DNA from: Oscillospiraceae bacterium
GTDB lineage: Bacteria; Bacillota; Clostridia; Oscillospirales; UBA929
Assembly (NCBI GenBank): GCA_009780275.1
Contig: WRAI01000001.1
Span: forward strand, 62,001-126,000
Length of the DNA: 64,000 bases
Direction of reading: 5' to 3'
How positions within the stretch are numbered: position 1 is the stretch's first letter; each line of letters begins with the position of its first letter. The notes beneath the pieces were generated by a model. That model did not search any database and was not told where the DNA came from. It saw only the letters and a list, made by a program, of their open reading frames with translations. Shown here in pieces: positions 17,976 to 25,931 of this stretch. Made by a program: the position numbers and the translations under genes.

Positions 17976-18003
17976 AAAAGCTCTGCCTATAGCAGAGCTT
18001 TTT
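17976..18003. terminator. Bidirectional rho-independent terminator
   Basis: AAAAGCTCTGC, a 5-base loop and GCAGAGCTTTT form an 11-bp stem flanked by A and T tracts, between the convergent RNHCP gene and the small minus-strand lipoprotein gene. Confidence 0.92.
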
Positions 18004-18018
18004 GCCTATAGACAAATT

Positions 18019-18147
18019 CTAAACAGGGAACTCTTCGCCTTCCCATGTGCCGACCAAGGTTGCGTTGCTGCCGCTGCAACCGGCAAAAATCATGAACAAA
18101 GCGGAAAGCATGAGGGCGGCTGTGCTTATGGAAAGTATCTTTTTCAT
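18019..18147 (-). CDS. Very short putative lipoprotein
   Basis: A 42-residue product, MKKILSISTAALMLSALF then MIFAGC with a good lipobox (Cys about 25), followed by only about 17 residues including LVGTWEGEE. The LVGTW start is typical of lipocalin-like clostridial lipoproteins, so this may be a truncated relic. However, it has a GGGGGGA ribosome site, a perfect promoter (TTGACA-17-TATAAT at 18219-18191) and a terminator, so expression as a small lipopeptide is plausible. Confidence 0.55.
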   Translation of the reverse strand: MKKILSISTAALMLSALFMIFAGCSGSNATLVGTWEGEEFPV

Positions 18148-18190
18148 AAAAATCCCCCCAATTGTGCGCGTTTTGAATAAAAAACAATTT

Positions 18191-18219
18191 ATTATACAGC
18201 ACATTTGTGTAGTTGTCAA
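18191..18219 (-). promoter_or_regulatory. Consensus sigma-A promoter for the small lipoprotein
   Basis: On the minus strand TTGACA (18219-18214), 17 bases, TATAAT (18196-18191): both hexamers match consensus exactly. Confidence 0.85.
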
Positions 18220-18241
18220 TCGAGGCAAAATCTGCTATACT
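18213..18241 (+). promoter_or_regulatory. Sigma-A promoter for the Nudix-mnmG operon
   Basis: TTGTCA (18213-18218), 17 bases, TATACT (18236-18241). Its -35 box coincides with the -35 box of the divergent promoter, so the two promoters should compete for RNA polymerase. Confidence 0.82.
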
Positions 18242-18284
18242 GTGTAGAGCAATGAATCGTTTTTATATCCTTAGGAGGGAATCC

Positions 18285-18827
18285 ATGCAGTTGCACGAAC
18301 AAGCTATCACGCAATCGACCGCGTATAGCGGCATTATCGTTAACGTCCGCCGCGACACCGTGCGGCTGCCCAATGGTAACGCTGCCGAACGCGAAGTTGT
18401 TGTCCATCCCGGCGGCGTGGCAATTTTGCCGTTGGATGAGGACGGTAACGTGACGCTTGTTAAGCAATTCCGCTATGCCGGAAACCAGGTGCTGCTCGAA
18501 ATCCCGGCCGGCAAGCTGGAAATCGGCGAAACGCCGGAAGAGTGCGGGCGGAAAGAGCTGCGCGAAGAAGTGGGTTTTACAGCGGGCCGTTTTGAGTTGC
18601 TGTCCGTGATGTACCCGACGATGGGGTATTGTACAGAGAAATTGCATCTCTATTTGGCGCGGGATTTGACCTTTGTCAGCCTGCAACCCGAAGAGGACGA
18701 ATTTTTAGAAATCGTCAAAATGCCGCTAGCAAAATTGATTGACATGGTCGTCAATGGCGAAATCGTTGATGCCAAAACGGCGTTAGCGGCAATGGTTACA
18801 GAGGCTTGGTTGAAAGATGGCAGATAA
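18285..18827 (+). CDS. nudF: Nudix hydrolase, ADP-ribose pyrophosphatase type
   Basis: A 180-residue cytosolic pyrophosphohydrolase that probably cleaves ADP-ribose to AMP and ribose-5-phosphate. The Nudix box is GETPEECGRKELREEVGF (about 85-102), preceded by LEIPAGKLE, and the YPTMGYCTEKLHLYLA segment fits the ADP-ribose subgroup. The ATG at 18285 follows TTAGGAGGG; longer in-frame starts (from 18213) overlap the promoter. The 3' end overlaps mnmG by 11 bases. Confidence 0.92.
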   Translation: MQLHEQAITQSTAYSGIIVNVRRDTVRLPNGNAAEREVVVHPGGVAILPLDEDGNVTLVKQFRYAGNQVLLEIPAGKLEIGETPEECGRKELREEVGFTAGRFELLSVMYPTMGYCTEKLHLYLARDLTFVSLQPEEDEFLEIVKMPLAKLIDMVVNGEIVDAKTALAAMVTEAWLKDGR

Positions 18828-20682
18828 CAATTCAATATTTGATATAGCCGTTGTCGGCGGCGGACATGCCGGCATTGAAGCGGCCCTCGCGGCGGCGCGC
18901 ATGGGTTTGCGCGCTGTTATTTTTGCCATGCACTTAGATGCTGTCGGCAATTTGCCCTGTAATCCCGCTATCGGCGGCAGTGCCAAAAGCCATCTCGTTC
19001 GTGAAATCGACGCACTGGGTGGTGAGATGGCAAAGATTGCCGACCAATGCGTCATCACGGCGCGTATGCTCAACGTTGGCAAAGGTCCTGCCGTACACGC
19101 TTTGCGTGCGCAAGTTGATAGACGGCAATACATGGCAATCGTTAAGCACACCTTAGAATCGACGCCTAACGTAACGCTGAAACAAGGCGAAATCGTTGAT
19201 ATTATTGTTGAACATGGACAAGTCGCCGGTGTAGTCACGGCACTTGGGCGGACATACACTGTTCAAAAAGTCATTCTCTGCACGGGAACGTATCTCAAAT
19301 CACGTATCATCACGGGCGAAAATGCCAGAGAGTCCGGCCCCGACGGCCTGCACAACGCCAACGCTTTAGCCGATTGCCTGCAGCGCTTAGGTTTGCCCCT
19401 GCAACGCTTCAAGACAGGTACGCCGCCGCGTGTCAACGCCAATACCGTTGATTTTACCGCAATGGAGCGGCAACCCGATGAGCCAAATTTGCCCGCCTTC
19501 TCCTATCAAAATGAAGCGACCCGTTCGCCAAAAGCCTGCTGCTATGTCACGCATACGAATCAACAAACACACGATATTCTGCGACAAAATTTGCATCGCT
19601 CACCCATGTATTCGGGTGAAATTGAAGGTGTGGGCGCACGGTATTGCCCGTCAGTGGAGGACAAGATTGTGCGGTTTGCCGACAAGGAGCGGCATCCCGT
19701 TTTCGTTGAGCCGATGGGACTGGATACCGATGAGCTATACTTGCAAGGCCTGTCGTCATCTATGCCGGAAGATGTACAAGAGCTTGTATTGCAATCGATT
19801 CTCGGCTTGGAAAACGCTGTCATGACGCGTCCGGCGTATGCTATCGAGTACGAGTGCTTCGATCCGACTTGCTTGCTGCCGTCACTGGAATGTCGCCAAG
19901 TGCGAGGGCTCTATGCCGCGGGGCAAATCTGCGGCACATCGGGCTACGAAGAAGCAGCGGCGTTAGGGCTGGCAGCAGGCGTCAACGCCGCGCTGGCCGT
20001 GCAGGGAAAAGCGCCTGTCACGCTCGATCGCGCCGGTTCATACCTTGGTATCTTGATTGACGACTTGGTGCACAAAGGCACAAACGAACCCTATCGCATG
20101 CTGACTTCACGTGCCGAATATCGCCTGCTGTTGCGACAAGACAACGCCGACCAGCGTTTGACGCACATCGGCCACGCTGTTGGCTTGATTTCAGGCGAAC
20201 GGCTGCAAGCTGTGCAGGCAAAATATGCCGCTGCTGCTGCCGAACAAAAACGCCTCGAAACAACACATGTTGCACCGTCCGAAGCGTTGAATGCTTTACT
20301 TGCCGCTATTGACGCACCGCCTAAAACGACAGGCATACGGCTCGCCGACTTGCTCAAACGTCCCGGCATCACGTATCAGATGCTTGCGGCTGTGGACACC
20401 GAGCGCCCGCAAGATATATTGCCTGTGATCGCCGAACAAGTTGAAATCGCTGTCAAATACGAGGGATACCTCAAGCGACAGCAGGCGCAAATCGAGGCAT
20501 TCCGCCAGATGGAGGATGTCAAATTGCCCGAAGATCTCGACTACATGGCGTTGGGCGGCGTGCGCTGGGAGGCGCGGCAGAAGTTAGCTGCTGCCAAGCC
20601 TCTAACATTGGGGCAAGCGTCACGCTTGTCAGGTGTCAACCCCGCTGATATTACGGCATTGATGGTATATTTGGCAAGGTAA
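18817..20682 (+). CDS. mnmG: tRNA uridine-5-carboxymethylaminomethyl modification enzyme MnmG
   Basis: The FAD-dependent subunit that, with MnmE, modifies U34 of several tRNAs. The 621-residue length is standard. Motifs: N-terminal FAD loop DIAVVGGGHAGIEAALAAAR, PCNPAIGGSAKSHLVREIDALGG, RMLNVGKGPAVHALRAQVDR, GTYLKSRII, GQICGTSGYEEAAALGL, and the C-terminal SRLSGVNPADITALMVYL. mnmG is often adjacent to rsmG; here rsmG is about 5 kb away on the opposite strand. A terminator follows at once. Confidence 0.97.
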   Translation: MADNNSIFDIAVVGGGHAGIEAALAAARMGLRAVIFAMHLDAVGNLPCNPAIGGSAKSHLVREIDALGGEMAKIADQCVITARMLNVGKGPAVHALRAQVDRRQYMAIVKHTLESTPNVTLKQGEIVDIIVEHGQVAGVVTALGRTYTVQKVILCTGTYLKSRIITGENARESGPDGLHNANALADCLQRLGLPLQRFKTGTPPRVNANTVDFTAMERQPDEPNLPAFSYQNEATRSPKACCYVTHTNQQTHDILRQNLHRSPMYSGEIEGVGARYCPSVEDKIVRFADKERHPVFVEPMGLDTDELYLQGLSSSMPEDVQELVLQSILGLENAVMTRPAYAIEYECFDPTCLLPSLECRQVRGLYAAGQICGTSGYEEAAALGLAAGVNAALAVQGKAPVTLDRAGSYLGILIDDLVHKGTNEPYRMLTSRAEYRLLLRQDNADQRLTHIGHAVGLISGERLQAVQAKYAAAAAEQKRLETTHVAPSEALNALLAAIDAPPKTTGIRLADLLKRPGITYQMLAAVDTERPQDILPVIAEQVEIAVKYEGYLKRQQAQIEAFRQMEDVKLPEDLDYMALGGVRWEARQKLAAAKPLTLGQASRLSGVNPADITALMVYLAR

Positions 20683-20684
20683 AA

Positions 20685-20708
20685 GACCGCCCTCGGCGGT
20701 CTTTTTTT
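20685..20708. terminator. Terminator shared by mnmG and the RCC1-repeat gene
   Basis: GACCGCC, loop CTC, GGCGGTC, then seven T; AAAA precedes the stem, so it can also serve the minus-strand gene ending at 20710. Confidence 0.9.
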
Positions 20709-20709
20709 G

Positions 20710-23700
20710 CTAGCGTGGCAGCATTTCTAAGGCCTGTCGATGCAGTTCATTTTGCCGCTCAGTATGGTCGGAAATGATTTGCGGGAGTAGTTCTCCGGCA
20801 AGTTCTTCTCGCGCGGCCCAATCCGATGAGATGTCGCTTTGTGCCTGCACAAGAAGATGTGCGCGCGCCCACGGACTGCAATAATATTCGCCGATAATCG
20901 CGGCATTAAAGGTGAAAATAATATCGGCGTTGAGCAACTCATGTCGTTCAGGCGGAGGGTCACGCCATTCGGCGCGAAGCTCGACGAGCCGTGCGTTGTG
21001 CTGTGTGGCCATCTCGGTAAATGTTGCGTGCGAAATGTTAAAATATTGGATCATCCGCACGAGAACGGGAAACTCGTGACGCAACGGCCTATCACGGGCG
21101 AAGTCATATGCCAAAAATCTCTCCACAGCGTCTTCGCCAAGATAGGCGTCAAACAACGTGCCATCTAAGCTGGCAAGAATACCGCCGCCATGGTTGACGC
21201 ACCCCCAATGATCGCCAAAACAGGAAGCAAAGATGGTGCCGTTGGTCGGAGAACGCAGATTTTCGTGGCTTACGATTAAGCCGTTTTCAACCGTAAAACG
21301 TGAAAAAACAAAGTAGGGAATGCCGCCGTCAATCATTGGTGCCCATGACTCAACAACAGTGCGTCTGTCATCTTGTTCGACAATGGCATGAACGGCACTG
21401 TCCCAAAACACGGTGTAGTTGGCTTCGCATGATTCGATAAGAAGTGTATAGAGATAGCCGTCACGCTCAATCAATAGCGGTATGTCGTCCCACGTGAAGA
21501 ATAACGCATCAAGAAAATTCGGCTCGTAGTAGCGCAGCAATTCACCGCGCACATCGGCGATGCTTCTAAACCCGCTGTTGGGGTTGATGCGAGCGTATGA
21601 TATGATAAATGGTGTGCGCCACTCAGAATCAGCCGGCGGGGCGTGCCCAACGTCAACGGTAATCCACTCGCCGTCAGCGCCTCTGTATATTTGGCGGCTC
21701 AATCGCCTCGGCCAAAGCAAGTCCTGGCGCAATATTTGCGCCGCCGAAATCAACGCTCCGATTTCCAATTCTTCCACTGTGCGCTTGCGGTCTAAATCAG
21801 CAAGCGTTTGTGTCGCCAACGGTTGGGAGTCGACGGGATTATCTTCCGCCGCGGGCGGCTCAGAATCAACGGCCTCAGGCTTATCAGCCATTTCCCACGG
21901 GAAAACAACCTGTATCGGTGCGCCGCTTGACGGCGACCACTGCCATACACTGCCGTCATCGCGGAGCGCGAGAAGATGTGCGTTGCTGGCTGAAATAGCA
22001 GTGATGTTTGTAAGCTCATAAAGCGTCGGATTCTCATACGCCGGGCGGAACGCAAACGCGAGGTCGCTAAGTGTAGAATTAGAGGATAGACCGGCGAGCA
22101 TAGGCCACGCCCACACCGTGCCGTCGGCGTTGAGGATAAAATAGGACGACAACGCCGCGGCGTCACCAATACCGGGAAGCTCTATAAACCTACCGTCAAC
22201 GCGCACCCAAACTGTGCCGTCGCTGCGGAGAATTACGACGGAGCCATCACCGGCAATTGTCATGTCAGCGGCGTTGTCGATGCCGTGAATTCGTTCGGGA
22301 CGCCCCAAATAAGATGAGGCAACCAGCGAAGGAGCAGGCATTATATGTTCCCAAATCGTGCCATCGTCACGAAGCCAAATGTTAAATGTATGCACAGGCG
22401 TCGTATTGGTTGAAATAGCGCCAAAGCCATAGGCCACAATGCCAGATAAGTTAAAGATGTCGTTATATTCCCATCGATAAAATTCGCGTCCGGCGCGGTT
22501 GACGTCCCGCACAAAGAAACGCAATCTGCCGTTGCTGTCGACGATAGATGGTGTTATAAAATCGTTGCCGACGATTGACGCATCGGGCAAATCAGGTAAT
22601 TGGATAGGCTCCGGCTGACGTGCGCCCCAAATAAAGATCGCGCCATCCTGACGAATGGCCATATTATACTCCGTGCCTGTGCCGACATCGACGATATTAT
22701 TCAAGCCCTGTATTTGCACAGGTGTAGTACCGTCGTTGCGCCACTCCCAAACATTACCATTGTGGTCAATTGCCAAATTGTGTGTCGAACCTGCGGAAAC
22801 AGCAGCGATATAATGCCCCGGCGGCGCAGGAGTAGCTGTCTCCCACGGGAAGATAACGCGGATGGGCGGGCTTGAAGTCGTAGACCAACCCCAAACCGTA
22901 CCATCCTTGCGTAATGCCAAGCAGTCGGAAATGGCGACGATGTTGTCAAGATTTGGTATTTGGAGAATGATGGGTGTGTCATCAAGGCCGTTTTGGTGCC
23001 TGTCCATTGACCACACTGTGCCGTCGTCGCGCAGTGCTGTGGTGGATAGCAATTCCGGTACAATGGCGATAATGTTATCTAGACCAAATTGTACCGGCGT
23101 ACGTTGGCTTCTAAAAAGTGAAAGACTCACGCCTTGGGAGGAGTGAAAGCCCCACTCCCACGTCGTACCGTCGGATAAAATCGCGGCATGGCGGCTGCTC
23201 GAAGCAATGGAAACAACGCTGTATAGCTCCGGCACTTGCACCGGTTCATCAAAAACATCGAATTGCGTGGTGCTAACGCCATCGGCCTGCACGCCCCATG
23301 TCCAGACCTTGCCGTCGGCATCAAGCGCCATGCTGTGGTCGCCGCTTGCGGCAACCGCTGTGACGTTGTTTAAGTGCAGTACCTGCACGGGGGGCTGCCA
23401 GTTCTCTTTTGTTATATGCCGCCTTGTGCCGGTCGTGCCGCTGCCCAGCTGTCCGTAGCCGTTTTGTCCCCATGCCCAGACTGTGCCGTCATCGCGCAAA
23501 GCTAAAAGATGGTCGCCCCCTGCTGCAATAGCCGCAATGTTACTGAGTTCGGGCACTTGCACGGGCAGTGGGTTGAGCAAATCTTCGTTTTCATTCGCGT
23601 TGGTGGGATGAACAGCAATATTTTCCCGATACCAAACCGTGCCGTCGCTTCGCAGTGCATAGATAGCGCGGGGGGAAGGCTGACCAATGGCGATGATGTC

Positions 23701-24096
23701 ATAGAATCCTCGGAGTTGTTGCGGCGGTTGGTCGCTGTCGGGAGAGTTCCACCAACGCCAGACCGTGCCGTCGTTGCGAAGGGCAAGGGCACTGTTGTGT
23801 TGTGCTGAAATGGCCGTGATATAATATTGTGGTGAATCCCAAGGCTCAACCGGCTCTTGCGCCGGCGGCGCGTCGATAAAAAACAACGGCAGTGCAAATG
23901 GCAAAGCAATGGCAAGCAGCAAACACGCAGCGATGGCGGTAAGCACATATCGCTTGCGGACGAGAAAACCATCTGCCGTTGTGCCGCCGTCCTCTTTGCG
24001 AAGGAGGGTAGGAGTTTGTTGCCCCACAACATTTTCGCGAATTTTCTCCTTATCCAGAAGCTCCTCGCGGACAAGCGACTTGATAAAATTTTTCAT
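20710..24096 (-). CDS. Large membrane protein with two RCC1-type propellers, putative sigma-factor regulator
   Basis: A 1128-residue protein. Residues 1-49 are charged and cytosolic, 50-73 form one membrane helix, and the rest should be outside. Fourteen RCC1-type blades (ALRxDGTVWxW) form two sets of seven, about 91-419 and 427-750. Blade 7 ends PPIRVIFPWE and blade 14 ends APIQVVFPWE, so the seven-blade unit was duplicated. A linker and a C-terminal domain of about 350 residues that I do not recognise follow. The start lies 2 bases after the sigma gene stop with GGAGGG upstream. The layout (short cytosolic segment, one helix, large outer sensor, directly after a sigma gene) fits an anti-sigma factor, but no zinc anti-sigma or RsgI motif is visible. 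Confidence 0.82.
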   Translation of the reverse strand: MKNFIKSLVREELLDKEKIRENVVGQQTPTLLRKEDGGTTADGFLVRKRYVLTAIAACLLLAIALPFALPLFFIDAPPAQEPVEPWDSPQYYITAISAQHNSALALRNDGTVWRWWNSPDSDQPPQQLRGFYDIIAIGQPSPRAIYALRSDGTVWYRENIAVHPTNANENEDLLNPLPVQVPELSNIAAIAAGGDHLLALRDDGTVWAWGQNGYGQLGSGTTGTRRHITKENWQPPVQVLHLNNVTAVAASGDHSMALDADGKVWTWGVQADGVSTTQFDVFDEPVQVPELYSVVSIASSSRHAAILSDGTTWEWGFHSSQGVSLSLFRSQRTPVQFGLDNIIAIVPELLSTTALRDDGTVWSMDRHQNGLDDTPIILQIPNLDNIVAISDCLALRKDGTVWGWSTTSSPPIRVIFPWETATPAPPGHYIAAVSAGSTHNLAIDHNGNVWEWRNDGTTPVQIQGLNNIVDVGTGTEYNMAIRQDGAIFIWGARQPEPIQLPDLPDASIVGNDFITPSIVDSNGRLRFFVRDVNRAGREFYRWEYNDIFNLSGIVAYGFGAISTNTTPVHTFNIWLRDDGTIWEHIMPAPSLVASSYLGRPERIHGIDNAADMTIAGDGSVVILRSDGTVWVRVDGRFIELPGIGDAAALSSYFILNADGTVWAWPMLAGLSSNSTLSDLAFAFRPAYENPTLYELTNITAISASNAHLLALRDDGSVWQWSPSSGAPIQVVFPWEMADKPEAVDSEPPAAEDNPVDSQPLATQTLADLDRKRTVEELEIGALISAAQILRQDLLWPRRLSRQIYRGADGEWITVDVGHAPPADSEWRTPFIISYARINPNSGFRSIADVRGELLRYYEPNFLDALFFTWDDIPLLIERDGYLYTLLIESCEANYTVFWDSAVHAIVEQDDRRTVVESWAPMIDGGIPYFVFSRFTVENGLIVSHENLRSPTNGTIFASCFGDHWGCVNHGGGILASLDGTLFDAYLGEDAVERFLAYDFARDRPLRHEFPVLVRMIQYFNISHATFTEMATQHNARLVELRAEWRDPPPERHELLNADIIFTFNAAIIGEYYCSPWARAHLLVQAQSDISSDWAAREELAGELLPQIISDHTERQNELHRQALEMLPR

Positions 24097-24098
24097 AC

Positions 24099-24617
24099 TC
24101 AGCCCTCCAACAATGCACGCAAGGTTTTCAGCGTACGGTACAGCTTGTTTTTGACGTTCGATTGGCTCACGCTAAGCGTTTTGGCGATTTGCGGAATGGT
24201 CAGCTCAACATCGTAGAAGAGTGCGAAAATTTTCTGCGTTACGTCGTCCTGCTGGCGCAAAATGTCACGTGCCTGTGCCGCCATGGCTTGATTGACGGCA
24301 AAGTCCTCGGTCAACAGCGCGTCAAGGTTGGCATCAACCTCCGTTTGCTCGTCCAACGGCATGACGTCAGGCTGCTTCTTAGACTTGGCGTAATGCTTGG
24401 CGACTTTGCGCCGCGCGAGTTTCATCGCCAGCCCCTTGTCATGGCGCACATATTCAACGCCGTGTCGGCGCAAGATTTGATACAGCTCTATGTACGTCTC
24501 CTGCACCAAATCGCCGATGTCGTGAATATTGCGGCACTTGGACGCAATTAATCTCGTCACCGATGTATATGTAGCGTCATAAATTTCGTTAAAACGTGCG
24601 GTGACCAAATCGAGCAT
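24099..24617 (-). CDS. ECF-type RNA polymerase sigma factor
   Basis: A 172-residue sigma-70 family protein with region 2 (about 5-75; DLVQETYIELYQIL is the region 2.2-type motif) and region 4 (about 112-165; IFALFYDVELTIPQIAKTLSVSQSNVKNKLYRTLKTL, the helix-turn-helix that reads the -35 element). No regions 1 or 3 are present, as in ECF sigma factors. The ATG at 24617 follows GGGTGAAA; a TTG one codon earlier is less likely. It is followed two bases later by the RCC1 membrane protein, the probable partner. Its target promoters are unknown. Confidence 0.9.
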   Translation of the reverse strand: MLDLVTARFNEIYDATYTSVTRLIASKCRNIHDIGDLVQETYIELYQILRRHGVEYVRHDKGLAMKLARRKVAKHYAKSKKQPDVMPLDEQTEVDANLDALLTEDFAVNQAMAAQARDILRQQDDVTQKIFALFYDVELTIPQIAKTLSVSQSNVKNKLYRTLKTLRALLEG

Positions 24618-24670
24618 CAAATTTCACCCTTTCGATGATGTAATGGCACGGTTGATAGAAAAAGTTTCAA

Positions 24671-24697
24671 AAAAATCCGTGCATAACACGGATTTTT
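24671..24697. terminator. Rho-independent terminator
   Basis: AAAAATCCGTG, loop CATAA, CACGGATTTTT: an 11-bp stem with A and T runs, just beyond the minus-strand relic gene ending at 24714. Confidence 0.85.
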
Positions 24698-24713
24698 TGC
24701 TGTTCAACGCTTA

Positions 24714-24919
24714 TTATTGTATACGTCCTGCCGCCCGCAGCTGCGCCGTAATGCGTTCAATCAACTGTGTTTGTAATGTTTCCATCGGCTCAATCTGCCG
24801 CCATAGCCTGTCGAGAAATGTTCGCCCGTGATATGGTTATAAAAATACTCCTGTCCAACCATCAAAGGACAAAATGAAAGCAACAAATCCGCGCCATCTC
24901 GTATCCTGTCAATTTTCAT
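24714..24919 (-). pseudogene. Frameshifted small gene after the membrane protein
   Basis: An ATG at 24919 overlaps the end of the upstream gene, and the frame reads MKIDRIRDGADLLLSFCPLM and on to about 24830. A different frame then reads YHGRTFLDRLWRQIEPMETL, continues as a helical tail ending AAGRIQ, and stops at 24716-24714. The two parts look like one protein of about 68 residues split by a frameshift, ending at a good terminator. I do not recognise the family. A sequencing error or a programmed shift is also possible. Confidence 0.45.
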
Positions 24920-25196
24920 AGGAATCGCAATTGTCAGGGTAATGGAAGAGCGGCAAAAATTCCGCCAAAAACGCCTCTAATGCGCCTTCCCAATCAGTCG
25001 GCTGCTCACCATAGCCTTGTGTGGGTGGTGCCATTTCTGTGGGCATCGCCGTTTCAGTGGGCTGTGGCACGCATATTCGAAGGTCTTCTGCAGGAGCGTC
25101 ATTGCTGCGATTGAGCCATACGATAGCAATAATTGTCATGGCAATCAGCCATACGATAATTGTGATAAGAATAAAGTGTTTGAGTGGGCTCTTCAT
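24909..25196 (-). CDS. Small single-pass membrane protein, unknown
   Basis: A 95-residue product with an N-terminal membrane helix (about 7-28; FILITIIVWLIAMTIIAIVW) and an exported tail rich in Pro, Thr and Glu (PTETAMPTEMAPPTQG) with an aromatic C-terminus. The ATG at 25196 follows GGAGAA; longer starts lack a ribosome site. It overlaps the broken gene 24714-24919 by 11 bases, so the two formed an operon. No function is known. Confidence 0.6.
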   Translation of the reverse strand: MKSPLKHFILITIIVWLIAMTIIAIVWLNRSNDAPAEDLRICVPQPTETAMPTEMAPPTQGYGEQPTDWEGALEAFLAEFLPLFHYPDNCDSYEN

Positions 25197-25272
25197 GTGC
25201 TGTTCTCCAAAAATTAAAGGTTTGTACACAACTTAGCCATTATATCAAATACTTTACCGTTTGTCTAGCCCT

Positions 25273-25920
25273 TTATGGTTTTCCGTTCATTTTTGCCCAA
25301 CGGCGCGGATATTTCGTCGGCGTTGCCGCGATTTTTTCAATGATGATAAACATATGCTTTGTGCCGTCACTCAGTGTGTAAGGGGTGCGTCCCCGGGCAT
25401 CCCGCATATTGCCGCCCAACGCCTCAACTATTTCAAACGCTTCTGCCGCCTCACTGCCATCCTGCTTCATTGCGATAAATACGCCGCCGACTTTTACAAA
25501 AGGCAGACATAGCTCGGCCAACACATCAAGTCGCGCCACACCGCGGCTGACCGAGATGTCGTAACTTTCGCGCCGCGGGGGCTTAGTGGCAGCTTCCTCA
25601 CCGCGCGCGTGGAGGCAATCGACATTAGCCAGCCCCAGCGTTTCAACAGCATGGCGCAAAAAATCGACTTTCTTGCGCGTCGCGTCCAGCAACGTCAAAT
25701 GCGCACCAGGACAAGCAATCGCCAACGGCATTCCGGGAAACCCGCCGCCTGCGCCAACGTCAATGATCCGCTTGCCATTAAAATCACACACATCAAGCAA
25801 CGCCAATGAATCCTCGACATGGCGAACGTATGCCTCAGCGGGATTGGTAATGGCGGTAAGATTAAGATGTCGATTGGTTTCAAGTACCAAATCGAGGTAT
25901 TGCCGTTGTTTATCTTGCAT
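25273..25920 (-). CDS. rsmG: 16S rRNA (guanine527-N7)-methyltransferase
   Basis: Methylates N7 of G527 in 16S rRNA with S-adenosylmethionine. The 215-residue product has NRHLNLTAITNPAEAYVRHVEDSLAL, the SAM loop IIDVGAGGGFPGMPLAI (about 55-71), and LLDATRKKVDFLRHAVETLGL, all typical of RsmG. The ATG at 25920 starts MQDKQRQYLD; the longer frame from 25953 runs into the upstream gene. It is the last gene of the pyrimidine-type operon, 11 bases after the CarB-like gene. Confidence 0.95.
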   Translation of the reverse strand: MQDKQRQYLDLVLETNRHLNLTAITNPAEAYVRHVEDSLALLDVCDFNGKRIIDVGAGGGFPGMPLAIACPGAHLTLLDATRKKVDFLRHAVETLGLANVDCLHARGEEAATKPPRRESYDISVSRGVARLDVLAELCLPFVKVGGVFIAMKQDGSEAAEAFEIVEALGGNMRDARGRTPYTLSDGTKHMFIIIEKIAATPTKYPRRWAKMNGKP

Positions 25921-25931
25921 AAAAAATTCCC

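Noticed and set aside
24620-24670. ECF-type autoregulatory promoter (GAAAC and CGT boxes) upstream of the sigma gene
   Set aside because: The boxes are only 13 bases apart, shorter than the roughly 16 expected, so the match is not reliable.
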